From positions 1-38,872 of the forward strand of contig NZ_JACHZG010000003.1 of assembly GCF_014193425.1 (NCBI RefSeq): a stretch of 38,872 nt of DNA. Direction: 5' to 3'. The position numbers and the translations under genes were made by a program. This document shows, piece by piece, positions 1-8,196 of the stretch (position 1 is its first letter; each line of letters begins with the position of its first letter). The notes under the pieces were generated by a model that saw only the letters and a program-made list of their open reading frames with translations, was not told the origin of the DNA and searched no databases. The stretch comes from Microlunatus antarcticus. Its GTDB lineage: Bacteria > Actinomycetota > Actinomycetes > Propionibacteriales > Propionibacteriaceae.

Positions 1-585
1 CCCGTGGCCGAGCAGTCCGACCTCATCCTCGACGTCGACCTCGCGGTGCTGCGGCGCGCCTTCGCCGACCTCGCCGAGTGGCAGCAGACGCGGCCCGGCT
101 TCTGGGTCACCGCCAACCTGTCGACGCGCCACCTGGGTCATGCGGGCTGGCTCGACCAGCTGCAGGACGCGGCGGCCACGGCTGGCGTGGACCCGACCAC
201 GGTCATCCTCGAGCTCACCGAGACCGCCGCACCCGACGACGCCGGCTCCGGGCGCCTCGTCGTGGACGCGATGCGGGACCTGGGGTTCCACGTCTGGTTC
301 GACGACTTTGGCTCCGGCTGGTCGGCGCTGTCCGACCTCGGCCGCTTCACCGTCGACGGCATCAAGATCGACCGCTCGTACGCCGACCAGCTCGGCACCA
401 AGACCGGCGAGGTCGTGATCGCCGCGCTCGTCTCCGCCGCCGCCGAGCTCGGCCTCAGCGTGACGATCGAGGGCATCGAGACGCCCTCGCAGTACGAGCG
501 CGCCCGCAACCTCGGCTGCCACTTCGGCCAGGGCTACCTCTGGTCCCGCCCCGTCCCCCCAGCCGCGGTCGCCCGCTTCCTCTGA
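1..585 (+). CDS. EAL-domain c-di-GMP phosphodiesterase, 3' part
   Basis: The reading frame is open from the first base, so the gene begins outside the window and only the C-terminal ~194 residues are seen. They form most of an EAL domain, which hydrolyses c-di-GMP to pGpG. Visible catalytic and metal-binding signatures are ELTET, FDDFGSG (the paired aspartates), IKID (lysine), IEGIET (glutamate) and GQGY near the end, in the expected order, so this domain should be active. No N-terminal sensor or GGDEF part can be seen. The stop at 583-585 faces a convergent GGDEF gene 151 nt away. Having two c-di-GMP genes side by side suggests a local second-messenger pair, but that is inference. Confidence 0.9.
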   Translation, partial: PVAEQSDLILDVDLAVLRRAFADLAEWQQTRPGFWVTANLSTRHLGHAGWLDQLQDAAATAGVDPTTVILELTETAAPDDAGSGRLVVDAMRDLGFHVWFDDFGSGWSALSDLGRFTVDGIKIDRSYADQLGTKTGEVVIAALVSAAAELGLSVTIEGIETPSQYERARNLGCHFGQGYLWSRPVPPAAVARFL

Positions 586-635
586 GTCCCGTCCCGGCCT
601 CGCTGCCGGCCCGGGCCCTGCCCCTCACCTTCCCC

Positions 636-696
636 GGGAAGTGGTCGTTCCGGGCCGCATTTCGGCGCTGGAAAGCCCACGGACTGACCACTTTCC
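636..696. repeat. Imperfect inverted repeat between convergent genes
   Basis: Arms 636-646 (gggaagtggtc) and 686-696 (gaccactttcc) are complementary at 10 of 11 positions, with a 39-nt spacer. The element lies between the convergent EAL and GGDEF genes, so a transcript from either side could fold there. There is no T-tract, so a classical intrinsic terminator is not demonstrated. Confidence 0.4.
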
Positions 697-736
697 GGCA
701 AATGAGTGGGCGTCTGGCCGAGGGGGTGCGCTGAAT

Positions 737-2986
737 TCAGACAGCCTGGGCCGTCAGGGCCAGCACCGTACGGCGGGGCATCGGGCCCTGCGCGTACTCG
801 CAGCCGGCGGCGGCCAGGGCGGCCACCTGGTCGGCGTCGACGACCCCCGTCGCGACGACCTCCCAGCCGAAGGTGTGGGCCGTCTCGACGGTCAGGCGGA
901 GCAGCGAGGTGCGCAGCGGGCCGCCGGACAGGGCCTCGGGGTCGATCCGGACGAGGTCGACGGGCAGGCGTGACCAGCGGTCGGTCGGGCCCTCGTGCGT
1001 GCCGAAGCCCTCGACGCAGACCCTTACGCCGCTCGCCCGCAGCTCGGTGAGGTGGTCGATCACGGCGACGTCGTCGGCGAGGTCGGCCGCGGGCACGACC
1101 AGCACCAGCCGGGACGCCTTGAGCCGGCTCGCTGCGAGGGCGCCCGCGACGTCGTCGAGGACCCGGCCCCGGCGGAGGTGGCGCCCGGACAGCGGGACCG
1201 CGAGCAGCGCGGGGCTCGAGGCGGGCGGGATGCTCGCGGCCTGGCGTACGGCCTCGCGCAGCGCCCAGGTGTCGAGGTCGCAGACGAGCTCGGTCCGTTC
1301 CGCGACCGGGAGGATCGCTGCCCGGCCCAGCTCGTCCTCGCCCGGCCGGGGCCAGCTCACCTTCGCCTCGTAGCCGGCCAGCTGCCGCGTCCGTAGGTCG
1401 ACGACGGGCTCGTGGCGCAGCTCGAGGTCGCCGGCCTCGATGGCCAGGACCAGCCCGGCCTGGAGCCGGTGGCGCCGGTCCAGGTCCTCGCGCAGCGACG
1501 CGTCGAACACCTCGGTCCGGCCCCGACCGCCCACCTTGGCCCGGTAGACGGCGACGTCCGCCTCCATCAGCACCCGCTCGGGGTCGACGGAGCCGTCCTG
1601 GGCGATGGCGACGCCGACGCTCGCGCCGATGCTCACCTCGCGCCCGCTGCGCAGCAGCACGGGCTCGGCGAGCGCGGCCACGAGACGTTCCGCGACGGCG
1701 ACGGCCGACGACTCCTCGTCGACCGGCTCGAGCAGGACGACGAACTCGTCCCCGCCGAACCGCGCGACGACGTCGCCGTCCCGCACGCACGTCTGCATGC
1801 GCCGGCTCGCGGCGACGAGCACCTCGTCGCCGGCGGCGTGGCCGAGGGTGTCGTTCACCTGCTTGAAGCCGTCGAGGTCGACGAACAGCAGGCCGACGAC
1901 CGCGCCGCTGCGCTGGGCCCGGCTGAGCGCGCCCCGCATCAGGAACATGACCTGCGCCCGGTTCGGCAGGTCGGTCAGGCTGTCGTGCGCGGCCTGGTGG
2001 GCGAGCGCGAGCCGGGCGACCTCACGCTCGGCGTTCGCGGTCTGGATCAGGTCCAGTGACAGCTTCATCCGCGCGATGACCAGGCTGAAGACGGCCACCG
2101 AACCGACGACGACCGCCCACACGTCGAGCGGCAGCCCGAACGCCGCCTCGGCCCCGAGGACCAGCGGCGGGGTGAGCGCGGCGACCGCGAGGGCCACGAG
2201 CCGGGTCCGGGTGAAGCGGGCGGGCTCGGGCCGGGCCGGGGCGGTCAACGACACCATCGACGGGTCGAGGGCGGCCGTCCCGATCGCGGCGTACGCGAGC
2301 AGCCAGACCACGTCGAGCGCGTTCGTCCCGCCCCAGGCCTGCAGGCGCAGGACCGTCTGGAGGCTGTCGGCCACCGCCATCAGCCCCATCGCCGCGACCA
2401 GCAGCCGGAACGACCGGCTCCGGCCGCCCGGGGTGGTGAGCAGCCGGACGAGCAGGCCGACGAGCAGGATGTCGACGAGCGGGTACGCCGCCGCGTAGCT
2501 CGCCACGAGCGGCGCGTCGCGGTAGCCGTCCATCATCGGCCGGGAGAGCAGCACCCAGCCCAGCAGGCCGAGCGCGATGGTGCCGATGGCGCTGTCGAGG
2601 AAGGCGGCCGAATCCCGTCGCGGGCCGCGGGCCCGGATCAGCAGCACCAGCCCGGCCGCGACGACGGCGTACCCGAGCAGGTACGCGGGGTCCGCGAGCG
2701 GCGGCGTCGTGTCGAGGCCGGCGATGTCGGAGTGCCAGACCCCCACGGCGTCGCCGCTCACCCAGAGCAGCGTGCCGAGGCCGAGCAGGCGCCAAGGCCG
2801 CCGGCGGGCCGGCGCGTTCACCCGCAGGCCGACCTCGATCGCGACGACGGCGGCGAGACCCACGGCCACGTAGACCACGTCGCGAGGCAGACCGGCCGGG
2901 AGCACGTGATAGCCGGCGATCGCCAGCAGCGACGCGATCGGGAACCAGAGCCACGTGGGCCGCTTCTGACGCGCACCAGGGCGCAC
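737..2986 (-). CDS. Membrane-anchored GGDEF protein with degenerate EAL domain
   Basis: This 749-residue protein starts at GTG 2984-2986, with AGGAGG a few bases upstream; the open frame continues further but has no comparable start. Residues ~10-310 form a membrane region of about 8-9 hydrophobic segments (MASE-like sensor). A GGDEF domain follows (~325-490) with GGDEF at 411-415 and an RxxD inhibitory site at 402-405, five residues before it as in feedback-inhibited diguanylate cyclases. The C-terminal EAL domain has GYEAK where EAL is expected, EGFGT where DDFG is expected and VRID in place of the lysine motif, so phosphodiesterase activity is unlikely. I infer a membrane diguanylate cyclase with a binding-only EAL domain. 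The gene is divergent from the NAD(P)-binding protein. Confidence 0.9.
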   Translation of the reverse strand: MRPGARQKRPTWLWFPIASLLAIAGYHVLPAGLPRDVVYVAVGLAAVVAIEVGLRVNAPARRRPWRLLGLGTLLWVSGDAVGVWHSDIAGLDTTPPLADPAYLLGYAVVAAGLVLLIRARGPRRDSAAFLDSAIGTIALGLLGWVLLSRPMMDGYRDAPLVASYAAAYPLVDILLVGLLVRLLTTPGGRSRSFRLLVAAMGLMAVADSLQTVLRLQAWGGTNALDVVWLLAYAAIGTAALDPSMVSLTAPARPEPARFTRTRLVALAVAALTPPLVLGAEAAFGLPLDVWAVVVGSVAVFSLVIARMKLSLDLIQTANAEREVARLALAHQAAHDSLTDLPNRAQVMFLMRGALSRAQRSGAVVGLLFVDLDGFKQVNDTLGHAAGDEVLVAASRRMQTCVRDGDVVARFGGDEFVVLLEPVDEESSAVAVAERLVAALAEPVLLRSGREVSIGASVGVAIAQDGSVDPERVLMEADVAVYRAKVGGRGRTEVFDASLREDLDRRHRLQAGLVLAIEAGDLELRHEPVVDLRTRQLAGYEAKVSWPRPGEDELGRAAILPVAERTELVCDLDTWALREAVRQAASIPPASSPALLAVPLSGRHLRRGRVLDDVAGALAASRLKASRLVLVVPAADLADDVAVIDHLTELRASGVRVCVEGFGTHEGPTDRWSRLPVDLVRIDPEALSGGPLRTSLLRLTVETAHTFGWEVVATGVVDADQVAALAAAGCEYAQGPMPRRTVLALTAQAV

Positions 2987-3091
2987 GAGACCTCCTGATC
3001 GTGATCCCCGAGCAGCCCTGAGGGTAGCGACCTTCTCAGGTCCGTGAGGCCGTCGTCGTAGGTTGGCCGCCCGACGCGACGAGGAGGAAGC

Positions 3092-3919
3092 ATGACGGTG
3101 CTGGCGGTGACCGGGTCCACCGGACGAGTGGGCGGGCAGGTCGCCCGACGGCTCGGACCGGCGGTCGGGCGGCTGGTCGTGCGTGACGCCGCCCGGGCCC
3201 CACGGATCGACGGCGACCCCGAGGTCGTCGAGGCCTCGTACGGGGACCGTGCGGCGGCGCTGCGCGCGCTCGAGGGCGTCGACGTCCTGTTCATGGTCTC
3301 GGCGGCCGAGTCCCCGGTGCGCCGCGACGAGCACCGGACGTTCATCGAGGCCGCGGCCGAGGCCGGCGTCGGTCAGATCGTCTACACCAGCTTCGCCGGC
3401 GCGGCGCCCGACGCGATCTTCACCCTCGGTCGGGACCACCACGACGCCGAGCAGGCCATCCGGGCCAGCGGGATGTCCTGGACGTTGCTCCGCGACAACT
3501 TCTACTCCGACTTCTTCCCCCTCTTCGCCGACGAGGAGGGCGTCGTCCGGGGACCGGCGGGCGACGGGGTCGTCGCTGCGGTCGCCCGCGCGGACGTGGC
3601 CGACGCGGCCGTCGCGGTCCTGCAGGACCCCGCCCGGCACGTCGGCGAGGTCTGCACGCTGACCGGGCCGGAGGCGTTCTCCGTGCGGCAGGCCTGCGAC
3701 CGGATGACGACGGCGCTTGGCCGTCCCTTCTCCTACGTCGAGGAGACGGTCGAGGAGGCGTACGCCTCGCGCCGGCGCTGGTCCACCGAGCCCTGGCAGC
3801 TCGACGCCTGGGTCAGCACCTACCTCGCCATCGGCTCCGGCCAGCTCGCCGCGGTGAGCCCCGACGTCGAACGCCTGACCGGCCACGCCCCGCGGACCCT
3901 GGAGCAGGCGTTTTCCTGA
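3092..3919 (+). CDS. NmrA/QorB-like NAD(P)-binding SDR protein
   Basis: A 275-residue atypical short-chain dehydrogenase. The N-terminus MTVLAVTGSTGRVGG carries the GxxGxxG dinucleotide-binding loop, followed by IVYTSFAGAAPD and WTLLRDNFYSDFF, the layout of NmrA/NAD(P)H:quinone oxidoreductase type 2 (QorB) proteins. These are cytosolic and either reduce quinones or act as redox-sensing regulators; which applies here cannot be told. ATG 3092 follows GAGGAGGAAGC, a strong Shine-Dalgarno, and the length is usual for the family. The stop codon TGA (3917-3919) lies inside a dispersed CCTGAGCYTGTCGAAGGG repeat, so the present C-terminus may have been set by that repeat. Confidence 0.85.
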   Translation: MTVLAVTGSTGRVGGQVARRLGPAVGRLVVRDAARAPRIDGDPEVVEASYGDRAAALRALEGVDVLFMVSAAESPVRRDEHRTFIEAAAEAGVGQIVYTSFAGAAPDAIFTLGRDHHDAEQAIRASGMSWTLLRDNFYSDFFPLFADEEGVVRGPAGDGVVAAVARADVADAAVAVLQDPARHVGEVCTLTGPEAFSVRQACDRMTTALGRPFSYVEETVEEAYASRRRWSTEPWQLDAWVSTYLAIGSGQLAAVSPDVERLTGHAPRTLEQAFS

Positions 3920-4014
3920 GCCTGTCGAAGGGCGCTGTCCCGAGCTCGTCGATGGAGCCTGTCCTGATCTTGTCGAGCCGTGCTGATCTTGCGTCTTGAT
4001 CTTGTCGCGTGCGT
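3915..4014 (+). repeat. Dispersed TGAGCYTGTCGAAGGG repeat with decayed copies
   Basis: A full copy (cctgagcctgtcgaaggg) occupies 3915-3932 and supplies the stop codon of the gene before it. It is followed by decayed relatives: gagctcgtcgatgga, tgatcttgtcgagcc, tgatcttgcgtc and ttgatcttgtcgcg. Other full copies in the window are at 20915-20933 (same orientation) and 35488-35506 (inverted). Short elements of this kind occur in many high-GC actinobacterial genomes (recalled, not searched). Confidence 0.75.
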
Positions 4015-4085
4015 CGATTACGAGTCATGATCATGGCGAGGCACGACACGTACTGTTCACCGGCTGGTCGGCGACGTGTGCGGGG

Positions 4086-4118
4086 GGCGCCACCGCCCCG
4101 ACGCGTCGGGGTGGCGCC
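4086..4118 (+). promoter_or_regulatory. Strong hairpin just upstream of the GDPD gene
   Basis: ggcgcca (4086-4092) pairs with tggcgcc (4112-4118), and ccccgacg (4096-4103) pairs with cgtcgggg (4104-4111), leaving only a 3-nt bulge at 4093-4095; the innermost bases would open to form the loop. It ends 8 nt before the chosen ATG at 4127. It could terminate upstream transcription or control translation. No T-tract follows. Confidence 0.5.
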
Positions 4119-4126
4119 ATGGACGC

Positions 4127-5185
4127 ATGCTCAGTCCCGCCCCCGAGGCCGCGACGAACCAACACGACCGACTGGTGGTCGCCCACCGCGGCGCCTGCGG
4201 CTACCTGCCCGAGCACACGCTCGCGGCCTACGAGCTCGCGATCGCCCAGGGTGCCGACTACCTGGAGCCCGACCTCGTGATGACGGCCGACGGGCAGCTC
4301 GTCGTGCGGCACGAGAACGAGATCGGCACGACCACCGACGTCGCCGGGCGCCGCGAGTTCGCGGACCGGCGGACGACCCGCGTCGTCGACGGCGAGGTGT
4401 GCAGCGGCTGGTTCACCGAGGACTTCACCCTCGCCGAGCTGACCAGCCTCGGCGCCGTCGAGCGGCTCCCGCACCTGCGCCCGCACAGCTCGGCCTTCGA
4501 CGGCGTGTTCTCGGTGGTGTCGTTCGAGGAGGTGCTCGACCTCGCCGCCCGCTCGCGCCGGCCCGACGGGGGACCGGTCGGGGTCCTGGCCGAGCTGAAG
4601 CACGCCACGTACTTCGCCGGGATCGGCCTCGACCTCCTGCCGCCGCTGCTCGACGCGCTCGAGGACGCCGACCTCGAGGACGAGGGCGACCCGGTCATCG
4701 TGCAGAGCTTCGAGACGACGATCCTGCGCCGGATCGCCCAGGTGTCGGGCGTCCGGCTCGGCCAGCTGCTCGAGGCAGGCGGTGCCCCGTACGACCTCGT
4801 CGTCGCCGGCGACCACCGTTCGTTCGCCGACCTCTGGTCGCCCGCGGGGCTCGCCGAGATCAGCCGCTACGCCGACGTCGTGGGGCTCGACAAGGACCTG
4901 GTCATCCCGCGTGACGCGATGGGCCGGTTGCTGCGCCCGACCGGGGTGACCACCGCCGCGCACGATGTGGGGCTCGAGGCGTTCGGGTGGACGTTCCGCA
5001 GCGAGAACCGCTTCCTGCCGCGCGAGTTCCGCCGCGGCGACGACCCGGCCGCCGCGGGCGACCTCGCGGGCGAGATCGCGACGTTCCTCGCCGCCGGGCT
5101 CGACTCGGTGATCACCGACCACCCCGACCTCGCCCGGTTCGTCCCGGTCGCGGAGCCCGCGTTCCTGGGCGCGGTTGCCGCCTAG
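4127..5185 (+). CDS. glpQ: Glycerophosphodiester phosphodiesterase
   Basis: A protein of 352 residues from ATG 4127. It hydrolyses glycerophosphodiesters to glycerol-3-phosphate and an alcohol. Family signatures are the HRGACGYLPEHT motif near residue 20 (catalytic His, Arg, Glu), YLEPDL (metal-binding Glu and Asp) and VRHE (second catalytic His). No signal peptide is visible, so it is probably cytosolic. The frame extends upstream to 4076, but that stretch lies inside a hairpin and encodes an arginine-rich segment before the family homology, so I start at 4127; no good Shine-Dalgarno is visible. The stop overlaps by 4 nt (5182-5185) the stop of the convergent iron ABC gene. Confidence 0.88.
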   Translation: MLSPAPEAATNQHDRLVVAHRGACGYLPEHTLAAYELAIAQGADYLEPDLVMTADGQLVVRHENEIGTTTDVAGRREFADRRTTRVVDGEVCSGWFTEDFTLAELTSLGAVERLPHLRPHSSAFDGVFSVVSFEEVLDLAARSRRPDGGPVGVLAELKHATYFAGIGLDLLPPLLDALEDADLEDEGDPVIVQSFETTILRRIAQVSGVRLGQLLEAGGAPYDLVVAGDHRSFADLWSPAGLAEISRYADVVGLDKDLVIPRDAMGRLLRPTGVTTAAHDVGLEAFGWTFRSENRFLPREFRRGDDPAAAGDLAGEIATFLAAGLDSVITDHPDLARFVPVAEPAFLGAVAA

Positions 5186-6018
5186 CGGGCAGGCACGGGG
5201 TCGGCGCAGTGGTGCCGCCCGATGGGGACGACGGTCGGCGTCCGGGAGACCGGGTCGGCCACGACGAGCGACTCCAGGCCGAACACCTGCTGCACGAGCT
5301 CGGTGGTGACGACCGCGGACGGCGCACCCTGCGCGGCCACCGCGCCGCCGGCCATGGCGATCATGTGGTCGGCGTAGCGGCAGGCCAGGTTGAGGTCGTG
5401 CATGACCACGACGATCGTCGTCCCGCGCTGCCGGTTGAGGTCGGTGAGCAGGTCCAGCACGTCGATCTGGTGCGCGAGGTCGAGGTAGGTCGTCGGCTCG
5501 TCGAGCAGCAGCAGGTCGGTCTCCTGGGCGAGGGCCATGGCGATCCACACGCGCTGGCGCTGGCCACCGCTCATGTCCTCGATCCGCCGGTCCGCCAGCT
5601 CGGTCGTGCCCGTCCCCGCGAGGGCGTGCGCGACGGCCTCGTCGTCGGCCGTGCCCCAGTGCCGGAACCAGCCCTGGTGCGGGTAGCGCCCGCGCCCGAC
5701 CAGGTCGGTCACGGTGATGCCCTCGGGGGCCACGGGCGCCTGCGGCAGCAGGCCGAGCACCCGCGCGACCTCCTTGCTCGGGGTGTGGTGGACGCTCTTG
5801 CCGTCCAGCAGCACCGCGCCGCGGACGGGCGTGACGAGGCGCGCCATGCCGCGCAGCAGGGTCGACTTGCCGCACCCGTTGGCCCCGACGATCACGGTGA
5901 TCCGGCCGTCCGGGATCGCGACGCTGAGGTCGTCGACCACGGGTGCGTCCCCGTACGACAGGACCAGGCCCTGCGTCTCGAGCCGGTGCGTCGCCGCCCC
6001 GCCCTGTGGCTCGTTCAT
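5182..6018 (-). CDS. fepC: Iron-siderophore ABC transporter ATP-binding protein
   Basis: A 278-residue FecE/FepC-type ATPase that powers import of ferric siderophores. Walker A GANGCGKST at 45-53, signature SGGQR at 150-154, Walker B LLLLDEP ending at 175 and the switch histidine MHDL (H207) are all present. It is the last gene of a minus-strand operon with two FecCD permeases; its ATG (6016-6018) overlaps the TGA of the preceding permease by 4 nt, which suggests translational coupling. Its own stop overlaps the stop of the convergent GDPD gene. Iron regulation through the box at 8132-8150 is inferred. The substrate siderophore cannot be read from sequence. Confidence 0.95.
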   Translation of the reverse strand: MNEPQGGAATHRLETQGLVLSYGDAPVVDDLSVAIPDGRITVIVGANGCGKSTLLRGMARLVTPVRGAVLLDGKSVHHTPSKEVARVLGLLPQAPVAPEGITVTDLVGRGRYPHQGWFRHWGTADDEAVAHALAGTGTTELADRRIEDMSGGQRQRVWIAMALAQETDLLLLDEPTTYLDLAHQIDVLDLLTDLNRQRGTTIVVVMHDLNLACRYADHMIAMAGGAVAAQGAPSAVVTTELVQQVFGLESLVVADPVSRTPTVVPIGRHHCADPVPAR

Positions 6019-7082
6019 CCACCCACCCCCGCACGATTGGACCGGACCAGCAGGAACAGCAGGTACGGCGCCCCGACCGCGGCCGTCACGACCCCGACCG
6101 GGAGCTCGACCGGCAGCAGGTGCTGCCCGATGACGTCGGAGCCGACGACCACGAGGGCGCCGACCAGCGCGGCCGGCACGAGCGACGGGCCGCTGCCGCG
6201 GGTCAGGCGCTTGGCGACCGGCCCCGCGACGAAGGCGACGAAGCCGACCGGGCCCGCCGCCGCGGTGGCGACCGCCGCCAGCATCACGGCGAGTGCGATC
6301 GCTGCCAGCCGGGCCGCCTCGACGCGCAGCCCGACCGAGGCGGCGACGTCGTCGCCGAGCTGCAGGACGAGGAGGGTGCGGCCGGTGAGGAGGGTCAGCG
6401 GCACGAGGACGAGGCAGGCCAGCGCGAGCGGGTGCAGCTGGGCGTTCGACGAGCCGTTCAGGCTGCCGGTCAGCCAGACCAGGGCGGCCTGCGCCTCGTA
6501 GATGTTCGCGCGCGTCACCAGGTAGTCGACGACGGCGAGCATCAGGGCGGAGACGCCGACCCCGACGAGCACGAAGCGGTAGCCCGAGAGCCCGCCCCGC
6601 CAGGCGAGCGCGTAGATGAGGCCGGCCGAGAGGAGCGCACCGACCAGGGCGGAGCCCGAGACCGCCATCCCGGACCAGCCGAGCAGCAGGATGGCGAGCA
6701 CGCCGCCCGCGCTGGCGCCGTAGCTGATCCCGATGATGTCGGGGCTGGCCAGCGGGTTGCGCAGCAGGTTCTGGAACGTGGTCCCCGACAGTCCGAAGCA
6801 GACGCCGACGAGCAGGCCGGTGAGCACGCGCGGGAGCCGGAGGCCGAGCACGATGAAGTTCGACGCGGTCGTCCCCTGGCCCACCAGGGTGGCCACGAGC
6901 TGGTCCAGCGGCAGGGGGTAGTCGCCCAGCGTCAGCGCCGCGCCGACCGCCACGACGAGCGCGACGACCAGGCCCAGGCAGGCGGTGGTCGTGCGGGTGC
7001 GGGCGTGCCGGCGGACCTGGCGGACGGAACGGATGCCGACCCGGGAGCGGGCGGCGAGGCTCGCCGGCGCGTACGCGGTCAC
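6015..7082 (-). CDS. fepG: Iron-siderophore ABC transporter permease (FecCD)
   Basis: A 355-residue FecCD/BtuC-family permease, second of the two in the operon. After a basic N-terminal tail of ~30 residues come about nine to ten membrane segments. The family signatures LRLPRVLTGLLVG and LLRNPLASPDIIGIS are present, and GPVGFVAFVAGPVAKRL corresponds to the coupling-helix region that contacts the ATPase. The start is GTG 7080-7082, overlapping the stop of the upstream permease by 4 nt, and the stop overlaps the ATPase start by 4 nt. Together with its partner it should form the membrane channel. Length is normal for the family. Confidence 0.94.
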   Translation of the reverse strand: MTAYAPASLAARSRVGIRSVRQVRRHARTRTTTACLGLVVALVVAVGAALTLGDYPLPLDQLVATLVGQGTTASNFIVLGLRLPRVLTGLLVGVCFGLSGTTFQNLLRNPLASPDIIGISYGASAGGVLAILLLGWSGMAVSGSALVGALLSAGLIYALAWRGGLSGYRFVLVGVGVSALMLAVVDYLVTRANIYEAQAALVWLTGSLNGSSNAQLHPLALACLVLVPLTLLTGRTLLVLQLGDDVAASVGLRVEAARLAAIALAVMLAAVATAAAGPVGFVAFVAGPVAKRLTRGSGPSLVPAALVGALVVVGSDVIGQHLLPVELPVGVVTAAVGAPYLLFLLVRSNRAGVGG

Positions 7083-8131
7083 AGGCCGGCCAGTCGGTGG
7101 CGACGGACCAGGACGACGAAGACGGGTGCACCGATCAGCGCGGTGACGATCGCGACCTGGACCTCGGCGGGCCGGGCGATCACCCGGCCGATGACGTCCG
7201 CGGCGAGCAGCAGGACCGGGCCGAGCAGCATCGAGGTCGGCAGGATCCGGCGGTAGTCGGTCCCGACGAGGGCGCGGGCGACGTGGGGGATGGTGAGCCC
7301 GACGAAGCCGACCGGCCCGGCGGCGGCGGTGGCCGAGCCGCAGAGCAGGACGACGGCGACGGCGGTGCCGATCCGGATGAGCCCGACCCGGGCGCCCAGG
7401 CCGCGGGCTACGTCGTCGCCGAGGGCGAGGGTGTTGAGGCCGCGGCCCAGTCCGAGGGCGAGCAGCCCGCCGACGACGAGGAAGGGCAGGACCTCGGTGA
7501 TGATCCCGAGGTCGCGGCCGTTCAGGCTGCCGACCTGCCAGAAGCGGAACTGGTCGAAGGCCTGCTGGTCGTTCAGCAGCAGGGCGGTCGTGATCGCGCC
7601 GAAGAACGCGGTGAGGGCGGCCCCGGCGAGGGCCAGCTTGACCGGGGTGGCGCCCTCGCGGCCGAGCGCCGCGACCGTGTAGACGAGGACCGAGGCGACC
7701 GCCGCGCCGCCGAAGGCGAACCAGACGTAGCCGGCGGCGTTCGTCACGCCGAAGATGCTGATCCCCAGCACGATCGCGAGGGCGGCGCCGCCGTTCACGC
7801 CGAGGATCCCGGGGTCGGCGAGCGGGTTGCGGGTCACGCCCTGCATCGCGCAGCCCGCCAGCCCGAGCGCGGCGCCGACGAGCAGGCCGAGGACGGTCCG
7901 GGGCAGGCGCGAGGTGACCACGACGAGCTGGTCGGTGCTCGTCGGGTCGTAGTGCAGGAGCGCGTCAAGGACGGTCGCCGTGGGCACGCTGCGCGCCCCG
8001 ATCGCCAGGCTCGCGAGGCTGATCAGCAGCACGGCCGCGCCGGCGACCAGCAGAACCGGCGCCAGGCGGGCACGCCGAGTCGTCGGTTCGGGAGCACGAC
8101 GAGCCGCCGTGGGCGTCGTCGTCAGGACCAT
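7079..8131 (-). CDS. fepD: Iron-siderophore ABC transporter permease (FecCD)
   Basis: A 350-residue FecCD-family permease, first gene of the iron uptake operon. The signatures TSRLPRTVLGLLVGAALG, VTRNPLADPGILGVN and GPVGFVGLTIPHVAR (coupling helix region) are clear, within about ten membrane segments. ATG 8129-8131 lies immediately beside an iron box at 8132-8150, so the repressor site would cover the start region and no proper Shine-Dalgarno is seen; a leaderless or very short leader transcript is possible. It is divergent from the substrate-binding lipoprotein gene, 65 nt away, so a single box could control both directions. Confidence 0.94.
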   Translation of the reverse strand: MVLTTTPTAARRAPEPTTRRARLAPVLLVAGAAVLLISLASLAIGARSVPTATVLDALLHYDPTSTDQLVVVTSRLPRTVLGLLVGAALGLAGCAMQGVTRNPLADPGILGVNGGAALAIVLGISIFGVTNAAGYVWFAFGGAAVASVLVYTVAALGREGATPVKLALAGAALTAFFGAITTALLLNDQQAFDQFRFWQVGSLNGRDLGIITEVLPFLVVGGLLALGLGRGLNTLALGDDVARGLGARVGLIRIGTAVAVVLLCGSATAAAGPVGFVGLTIPHVARALVGTDYRRILPTSMLLGPVLLLAADVIGRVIARPAEVQVAIVTALIGAPVFVVLVRRHRLAGL

Positions 8132-8150
8132 GGAGGTAAGCCTAACCTAA
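8132..8150. promoter_or_regulatory. DtxR/IdeR-type iron box
   Basis: Read on the minus strand, the 19-mer TTAGGTTAGGCTTACCTCC matches the DtxR/IdeR consensus TTAGGTTAGGCTAACCTAA at 16 of 19 positions (my comparison by eye). It sits between the divergent permease operon and the binding-protein gene, directly next to the permease start codon. Fe(II)-loaded repressor bound here would be expected to shut off both units when iron is sufficient. Confidence 0.82.
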
Positions 8151-8155
8151 TCGAA

Positions 8156-8187
8156 CCTGACCACCGCAAGGCCTGACCACCGCAAGG
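8156..8187 (+). repeat. 16-bp perfect tandem duplication in leader
   Basis: cctgaccaccgcaagg occurs twice with no gap (8156-8171 and 8172-8187). The second copy ends in AAGG, which with the following AG forms the Shine-Dalgarno (AAGGAG, 8184-8189) of the binding-protein gene, 7 nt before GTG 8197. The duplication lengthens the spacing between iron box and start by 16 nt. Confidence 0.85.
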
Positions 8188-8196
8188 AGACGACCC

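Noticed and set aside
3813-4049. A 78-residue minus-strand frame containing peptides such as PFDRLRK.
   Set aside because: It is a translation of the dispersed repeat cluster and antisense to the SDR gene.
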